The notes under the pieces are model-generated. The model was not told where the DNA came from and ran no database searches. It saw only the letters and a program-made list of their open reading frames with translations. DNA of 64,000 nucleotides, from NCBI RefSeq assembly GCF_024171645.1, contig NZ_JALKAC010000003.1, positions 124,001 through 188,000 of the forward strand, in the 5' to 3' direction. Positions 59,281 through 64,000 of the stretch are shown here, in pieces (position 1 is the stretch's first letter; the number at the start of each line of letters is the position of its first letter). This DNA is from Flavobacterium sp. HSC-32F16 (GTDB taxonomy: Bacteria; Bacteroidota; Bacteroidia; Flavobacteriales; Flavobacteriaceae). Position numbers and translations under genes: made by a program.

Positions 59281-60870
59281 ATGGTTATTTTACAGAATAT
59301 CTCATACATACATTCAAACAAAGATTTATTGTTTGACAAAATCACTTTTATAGTTAATCATCACGAAAAGATTGCTTTAATTGGCAATAACGGCGTTGGT
59401 AAATCGACATTGTTAAAAATTATTGCAGGAGAATTACAACCTGCCGACGGATTTTTAAAAACCGACTCCAAACCTTATTATCTGCCGCAGATATTCGGGC
59501 AATTTAATCATCTTACCATTGCACAAGCTTTGCAGGTTGAAGTCAAACTGAATGCGCTTCAGGAAATTCTTAACGGAAATGTTTCCGAACAAAACCTCAA
59601 CGCTTTAAACGACGACTGGACAATTGAAGAACGTTGTAATGAAGCATTGCAATATTGGCAATTGCAGGATTTAAGTTTAAATCAGAAATTAGCAACATTA
59701 AGCGGCGGGCAAAAAACAAAAGTTTTCCTGGCCGGAATTTCAATTCATCAGCCTGATCTTGTTTTACTTGATGAACCGAGTAATCATTTGGATATTTCGG
59801 GAAGAAGCATATTATACAATTTTATAAAAAGTACTTCTTCAACTTTGATAATTGTAAGTCATGATCGAAAATTATTAAACTTATTAAATTCGGTTTACGA
59901 ATTATCTAAATATGGAATTACAGTTTATGGCGGAAATTATGATTTTTACACTGAACAAAAACTAATAGAAAACAATGCTTTGAGTCAGGATATTCAAAGT
60001 AAAGAAAAGGCTTTGCGAAAAGCGAAAGAAAAAGAACGCGAAACTCTCGAACGGCAAAACAAACTGGATTCCCGCGGTGAAAAGAAACAAAAGAAAGCCG
60101 GAGTTTCCAGAATTATGATGAATACTTTACGCAATAGTGCCGAAAACAGTACCGCTAAAACAAAAGGTGTTCATGCTGAAAAAATTGGCGGAATATCAAA
60201 AGAATTACAAGAATTACGATCGTCTTTACCGGATATTGACCAAATGAAATTTGGTTTTGACAAAACGGATTTGCACAAAGGAAAAACACTTTTTACAGCG
60301 GCTGAAATTAATCATAGTTACGAAGATCTATTCTTATGGAAAAAACCGCTTAGTTTTCAAATTCTGAGCGGCCAGCGTTTGGCCTTGAAAGGTTTAAATG
60401 GTTCAGGAAAAACCACTTTGATTAAAATAATTATGGGCGAATTACAACCCAAAACCGGAAGTATATACAAAGCCGATTCGAAAATTATTTATATCGATCA
60501 GGATTATTCGCTTATTGAAAATGAAATTTCAGTTTATGAACAGGCTCAAAAATTTAATGTTTCCGGCTTACAGGAACATGATATAAAAATGAAACTGAAC
60601 AAGTTTTTGTTTTCTCAAAATGACTGGAATAAACCTTGTCTTGCTTTAAGCGGAGGAGAAAAAATGCGTTTAATGCTTTGTTGTTTAACGATTAATAATC
60701 AAGCGCCTGATATCATTATTCTAGATGAACCTACAAATAATCTTGATATCCAAAACATCGAAATCCTGACTGTGGCAATTAATGAATATACAGGAACTTT
60801 AATTGTGGTTTCGCATGATGTTCATTTTTTAGAGGAAATTCATATTCAGGATTTTATTGAACTTTCTTGA
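59281..60870 (+). CDS. ABC-F family ATPase
   Basis: A 529-residue soluble protein with two ABC domains and no membrane part. First domain: GNNGVGKSTL (Walker A, about 36-45), LSGGQKTKVFLAG, LLDEPSNHLD, and the second: GLNGSGKTTLI, LSGGEKMRLML, ILDEPTNNLD. Between them lies a charged linker (about 235-330, including KEKERETLERQNKLDSR), which in ABC-F proteins reaches the ribosomal P-site tRNA. ABC-F proteins act on ribosomes, some giving antibiotic resistance (Msr/Vml/Lsa-type). The linker is rather short for the resistance forms and close to some translation-factor forms; the hairpin leader nevertheless points to induction. Confidence 0.93.
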   Translation: MVILQNISYIHSNKDLLFDKITFIVNHHEKIALIGNNGVGKSTLLKIIAGELQPADGFLKTDSKPYYLPQIFGQFNHLTIAQALQVEVKLNALQEILNGNVSEQNLNALNDDWTIEERCNEALQYWQLQDLSLNQKLATLSGGQKTKVFLAGISIHQPDLVLLDEPSNHLDISGRSILYNFIKSTSSTLIIVSHDRKLLNLLNSVYELSKYGITVYGGNYDFYTEQKLIENNALSQDIQSKEKALRKAKEKERETLERQNKLDSRGEKKQKKAGVSRIMMNTLRNSAENSTAKTKGVHAEKIGGISKELQELRSSLPDIDQMKFGFDKTDLHKGKTLFTAAEINHSYEDLFLWKKPLSFQILSGQRLALKGLNGSGKTTLIKIIMGELQPKTGSIYKADSKIIYIDQDYSLIENEISVYEQAQKFNVSGLQEHDIKMKLNKFLFSQNDWNKPCLALSGGEKMRLMLCCLTINNQAPDIIILDEPTNNLDIQNIEILTVAINEYTGTLIVVSHDVHFLEEIHIQDFIELS

Positions 60871-60966
60871 AACAGCTGTATTAATCCATAATATACTTTT
60901 TTTTTGCGGCCGAAAACAGACCAAATAATTTCTGCCGCGAAAAAAAATGTTATTTTAAAAACTCTG

Positions 60967-61272
60967 TTATTTTAAATATGAAAACCATTTTTCTTCCATA
61001 GATTTTTCTATATCAATATCATGATAATTGGCAAATAATAAAATTTGTCCTAGAACATCAGCCAGTTCATGCGAAATATTGTTTTTTAATTCTTCTTTCG
61101 TTAGATTTCTATTTCTTCCCCGAAGCGTATACGAAAGATAATTTTGCGTTAATTCTCCAATCTCTTCATGTAGTTTTAAAATGTACCAATCTTCGTCTCT
61201 TTTTATTTTACAGTTTTTTTCATATTGATCCGAGACCATCAGAACTTTTTTTGTCAATTCCTTTAAATCCAT
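60967..61272 (-). CDS. MazG-like nucleotide pyrophosphohydrolase
   Basis: A 101-residue all-helical protein with the MazG/dUTPase-like metal site: KLHEEIGELTQN (E-E-x-x-E, about residues 34-39) and SHELADVLGQILLFA (E-x-x-D, about 67-76). Small single-domain MazG proteins hydrolyse nucleoside triphosphates to monophosphates, cleaning out faulty nucleotides; the natural substrate here is not known. It is followed, on the same strand, by the ComM/YifB gene upstream with a 46-base gap; whether they share a transcript is unclear. Confidence 0.85.
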   Translation of the reverse strand: MDLKELTKKVLMVSDQYEKNCKIKRDEDWYILKLHEEIGELTQNYLSYTLRGRNRNLTKEELKNNISHELADVLGQILLFANYHDIDIEKSMEEKWFSYLK

Positions 61273-61318
61273 TAGTTTTTATTTTTTAATCTTTATTTGT
61301 TTAGCAATAAAAAATCAA

Positions 61319-62854
61319 TCATCCAAGCCATCCCTCACGATCCAGGCTTCGATATTGAATCGCTTCGGCAATGTGGTGTGAAATTACATTTTCAGAATTA
61401 TCTAAATCGGCAATCGTGCGTGATACTTTCAAAATCCTATCGTAAGCTCTTGCCGAAAGATTTAACCGTTCCATGGCGTTTTTCAATAATTCTTTCGATT
61501 GTTCATCTAAAGCACAAAACTCTCGGATAAGTTTACTGCTCATTTGTGCATTGTAATGAATATTTTCTATGTCTTCAAAACGCTTGGTTTGAATTTCACG
61601 TGCTGCCGTTACACGTTTACGGATTTCTACACTACTTTCAGCTTTGCGGTCATCTGCTAATTTATCAAACGGAACCGGTGTAACTTCAATATGAATGTCA
61701 ATTCTATCCAAAAGCGGACCCGAAATTTTACTCATATAACGCTGCATTTCGTGCGGAGAAGAAGTATTGGGCATACTTGGATCATTAAAAAATCCACTCG
61801 GACTTGGATTCATGCTTGCCACCAACATAAATGAAGACGGATACGTCACCGTAAATTTAGCTCTCGAAATTGTAACTTCTCTATCTTCTAAAGGCTGACG
61901 CATTACTTCTAAAACATCTCGTTTAAATTCCGGAAGTTCATCCAAAAACAAAACACCATTATGTGCCATCGATATTTCTCCCGGCTGCGGATAACTTCCT
62001 CCTCCAACAAGCGCAACATTCGAAATTGTATGATGCGGACTTCTAAAAGGCCTTTGATTCATTAAACCAACTTCTTTTAATTTTCCGGCAACACTATGAA
62101 TTTTAGTAGTTTCAAGTGCTTCACGCAGCGTCATGGGAGGTAAAATACTTGGAACTCGTTTTGCCAGCATTGTTTTTCCGGCTCCCGGCGGACCAATTAA
62201 AATAATATTATGTCCTCCGGCTGCAGCAATTTCCATACAGCGTTTTATGCTTTCCTGTCCGCGAACGTCTGAAAAATCAAATTCAGGGAAATCCAGGTTT
62301 TTATAGAATTCGGTGCGAGTATCGATCACAGTTGGCTGCAATGTTCCTTTTCCAGCAAAAAAATCGATTATTTCCTGCACATTAGAAACACCGTAAACAT
62401 CTAAACCAGCCACAATTGCTGCTTCTTTTACGTTTTGAATTGGCAGAAAAAAACCTTTATATCCTTCTTCTTTTGCTTTTATGGCAATAGGCAATGCACC
62501 GCGAATGGGCTGTAAACTTCCATCAAGAGAAAGTTCGCCCATAATAATATACTGCTCAATTTCCGGAGCTTTTATCTGGTCTGAACCAACTAAAATTCCC
62601 ATTGCCAAAGTTAAATCATACGAAGAACCTTCTTTTCGAAGATCAGCCGGAGCCATATTGATTGTTATTTTTTTTCCGGGCAGACTGAAACCATTATTTT
62701 TAAGTGCTGCAGCAATTCTGTAACTGCTTTCTTTTATTGCATTATCTGGAAGTCCAACTAAATGATAACCAATTCCTTTATCCATATGAACCTCAACTGT
62801 AATTGTTGTGGCTTCAACCCCAAAAACAGCACTTCCGTAAACTTTTACTAACAT
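61319..62854 (-). CDS. comM: YifB/ComM Mg-chelatase-like AAA ATPase
   Basis: A 511-residue protein. N-terminal ChlI-type domain with GVEATTITVEVHMDKGIGYHLVGLPD (shown as ITVEVHMDKGIGYHLVGLPD), LPGKKITINMAPADLRKEG and YDLTLAMGIL, then the AAA core with GPPGAGKTMLAKR (Walker A), GVLFLDELPEF (Walker B), and the Mg-chelatase insert QPLEDREVTISRAK, and a C-terminal lid (LNLSARAYDRILKVSRTIADL). In competent bacteria ComM is a hexameric helicase that drives branch migration in transformation. Not all Flavobacteria are competent, so the role may be general recombination. Confidence 0.95.
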   Translation of the reverse strand: MLVKVYGSAVFGVEATTITVEVHMDKGIGYHLVGLPDNAIKESSYRIAAALKNNGFSLPGKKITINMAPADLRKEGSSYDLTLAMGILVGSDQIKAPEIEQYIIMGELSLDGSLQPIRGALPIAIKAKEEGYKGFFLPIQNVKEAAIVAGLDVYGVSNVQEIIDFFAGKGTLQPTVIDTRTEFYKNLDFPEFDFSDVRGQESIKRCMEIAAAGGHNIILIGPPGAGKTMLAKRVPSILPPMTLREALETTKIHSVAGKLKEVGLMNQRPFRSPHHTISNVALVGGGSYPQPGEISMAHNGVLFLDELPEFKRDVLEVMRQPLEDREVTISRAKFTVTYPSSFMLVASMNPSPSGFFNDPSMPNTSSPHEMQRYMSKISGPLLDRIDIHIEVTPVPFDKLADDRKAESSVEIRKRVTAAREIQTKRFEDIENIHYNAQMSSKLIREFCALDEQSKELLKNAMERLNLSARAYDRILKVSRTIADLDNSENVISHHIAEAIQYRSLDREGWLG

Positions 62855-62907
62855 AAATTAATCTTAATTGAAAAAGTAAAAGTATTTAATTATGTAGAAA
62901 AAAATAC

Positions 62908-62915
62908 TATTTTTG
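62908..62915 (+). promoter_or_regulatory. -7 box of the DUF1963 gene
   Basis: TATTTTTG, 39 bases before the ATG at 62955. Confidence 0.5.
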
Positions 62916-62954
62916 TAAATATTTTATTACTTTTTAAAATTTAGATTTATAGTT

Positions 62955-63653
62955 ATGAAAGAAGTCGAAAAAATAAAAGATAAGCTTTCAAAAAAGGCAA
63001 CTGAATTTATTACTGGGGGATTTAAACCAACAAATTCAATGACAGAAAGTTGGATTGGAAGGGTTTATCTATATGATGAAAATGAAGAAATTCCTTCGGA
63101 TAGTAATGGAAATTTAATGTTTCCTTTGTTTCAATTATGCTTTAATCAATTACCTTTTACTCCAGAAATTTTAAAGGATACCAAAATTATTACAGTTTTT
63201 ATATCTCAAGATTTCCCAATAGATTTAACTCCAAATAAAAATAATTGGGTTTTACGTGAATATAAAAACTCAGATAATATCGTGTTTAAGAATTTAAAAA
63301 ATGATTCTTCATTTATAAAACCATTTCCTTTATCAAATAAATTTGTAGAAGAAGATTATCCCGTTTGGGAAGATTCAGAAATACCAGATGACGTATTTGA
63401 TAAAATTAATGAACTCGAAGATTCAGGAGAAATTGATTCTTATTACGATTTTTTCGAAAATATTGATGGACACAAAATTGGAGGCTATGCAAGTTATTGC
63501 CAATCTGGAATATATTTTGGTGAAGATTATGAGTTTGTTTTTCAAATCGCTTCTGATGAAAAGGCAAATCTTAACATAATTGATAGTGGTAATTTCTATT
63601 TCGCAAAAAATAGAAAAACTGGAGAATGGGTTTATTATATTGATTTTTATTAA
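62955..63653 (+). CDS. DUF1963 (YwqG-family) protein
   Basis: A 232-residue cytoplasmic protein of the DUF1963 family: WIGRVYL near the start, LMFPLFQLCFNQLP (G-x-x-P-L-x-x-L-x-Q), DVFDKINE and the conserved C-terminal block GHKIGGYASYCQSG, followed by FVFQIASDEKANLNIIDSGNFYF (shown as FQIASDEKANLNIIDSG). The family is common near toxin-immunity loci, but its function is not known. It is divergent from comM and convergent with the oxidoreductase gene, with a bidirectional hairpin after the stop. Confidence 0.85.
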   Translation: MKEVEKIKDKLSKKATEFITGGFKPTNSMTESWIGRVYLYDENEEIPSDSNGNLMFPLFQLCFNQLPFTPEILKDTKIITVFISQDFPIDLTPNKNNWVLREYKNSDNIVFKNLKNDSSFIKPFPLSNKFVEEDYPVWEDSEIPDDVFDKINELEDSGEIDSYYDFFENIDGHKIGGYASYCQSGIYFGEDYEFVFQIASDEKANLNIIDSGNFYFAKNRKTGEWVYYIDFY

Positions 63654-63659
63654 ATTATA

Positions 63660-63690
63660 AAATCGGATTAAACAAAACTTAATCCGATTT
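63660..63690. terminator. Hairpin between convergent genes
   Basis: 12-bp perfect stem AAATCGGATTAA (63660-63671) / TTAATCCGATTT (63679-63690) with a 7-nt loop; it overlaps the last codons of the minus-strand gene. No strong T-run on either side. Confidence 0.75.
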
Positions 63691-64000
63691 GTGTTTTAAT
63701 TTCTTCCACAATCTTACTTAAATCCAAGCTATTTTGATGAGACCAAAGTTTGCTTTCAATCTGGTTATTTCGAATACAATTTTGACATTCTATAATTTCA
63801 TGAGAATATCCTTTTCCTAAAGTCGGCAAACTGATCACAGCCTCCTTTTCTTCATTTATAAATAAAGAATATCCATCAGCGACAAACCAAGGTGCATTTA
63901 ATTCTATTCGTCCTTTTGTACCTCCAATAACCGCTTTCATATCCGATTCTGAAACAATAGATGCATGCAAAACCGATTGTGCCGACTCATATTGTAAAAT
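63668..64000 (-). CDS. Gfo/Idh/MocA oxidoreductase (3' partial sequence, N-terminus missing)
   Basis: The C-terminal 110 residues of a longer protein that continues beyond base 64000. ESAQSVLHASIVSESDMKAVIGGTKGRIELN (shown as SVLHASIVSESDMKAVIGGT, then KGRIEL), ADGYSLFIN, GKGYSHEIIECQNCIRNNQIES and a closing VEEIKTQIGLSF match the C-terminal alpha/beta domain of dihydrodiol dehydrogenase/glucose-fructose oxidoreductase-like members. The missing N-terminal Rossmann part would bind NAD(P). They oxidise sugars or diols; substrate unknown. The gene is convergent with the DUF1963 gene and ends in the shared hairpin. Confidence 0.85.
   Translation of the reverse strand: MLQYESAQSVLHASIVSESDMKAVIGGTKGRIELNAPWFVADGYSLFINEEKEAVISLPTLGKGYSHEIIECQNCIRNNQIESKLWSHQNSLDLSKIVEEIKTQIGLSFV

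Overview
The window is a piece of a low-GC Bacteroidota chromosome, most likely a Flavobacterium. Support: A/T-rich intergenic DNA, almost no Shine-Dalgarno motifs, promoters of the Bacteroidota type (TTG, 17-23 nt, TAnnTTTG), many secreted proteins whose signal peptides end in a serine-glutamine site (e.g. ...SFSQ), a TonB-receptor/DUF4249 pair, a PUR-family DUF3276 protein, a monomeric NADP-isocitrate dehydrogenase and a LytS/LytTR pair. No tRNA, rRNA, CRISPR array or complete insertion sequence was seen.

Layout. 1-8.8 kb: end of an ABC exporter, DUF3276, three alpha/beta hydrolases, CsaA, a thioredoxin-like protein, an Rnk/GreA-like protein behind a long structured leader, a haem lipoprotein, a cyclophilin-FKBP fusion and an MFS pump. 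8.9-14.1 kb: cupin, Tat-exported sugar-isomerase-like protein, a lipoprotein-type archaemetzincin, a decayed IS200-like transposase, trmD and rplS with a structured leader. 14.4-30.8 kb: isocitrate dehydrogenase, TonB receptor and DUF4249 lipoprotein, GyrI-like, DinB-like, exported RidA, thiamine pyrophosphokinase, rlmF, uvrB, an Ala-Glu epimerase/alpha-oxoamine-synthase-like pair and a YehS protein. 31.1-44.2 kb: LytTR regulator and kinase, DUF5694, sucC, gltB-gltD and lysA. 44.4-49.7 kb: an accessory block with a frameshifted DUF4262 gene, small membrane proteins and an XRE regulator. 49.8-64 kb: a DUF1624 membrane protein, several lipoproteins, an ArsR-SRPBCC-SRPBCC operon, an esterase-GNAT pair, an ABC-F ATPase with a hairpin leader, a MazG-like protein, the ComM/YifB ATPase, DUF1963 and the end of a Gfo/Idh/MocA oxidoreductase.

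How genes work together. gltB and gltD form the NADPH glutamate synthase; sucC and icd belong to the TCA cycle; lysA ends lysine synthesis and its DAP substrate also feeds the cell wall, where the Ala-Glu epimerase may recycle peptides. The LytS-type kinase and LytTR regulator are a two-component pair. The ArsR repressor has a palindrome at its own promoter and probably controls two SRPBCC copies.

The most unusual content is non-coding. Nested inverted repeats fill the gaps between genes at 30.8-31.1, 33.9-34.3 and 42.0-42.9 kb. They share an 85-100 bp double-hairpin core (ends CCCGTGGTT/AACCACGGG) in five copies. Three copies stand in tandem inside a 53-bp inverted repeat. A remnant of an IS200/REP-associated tyrosine transposase lies at 11.1 kb. 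Other regulatory candidates are the leaders of the ABC-F gene, the Rnk-like gene and rplS.
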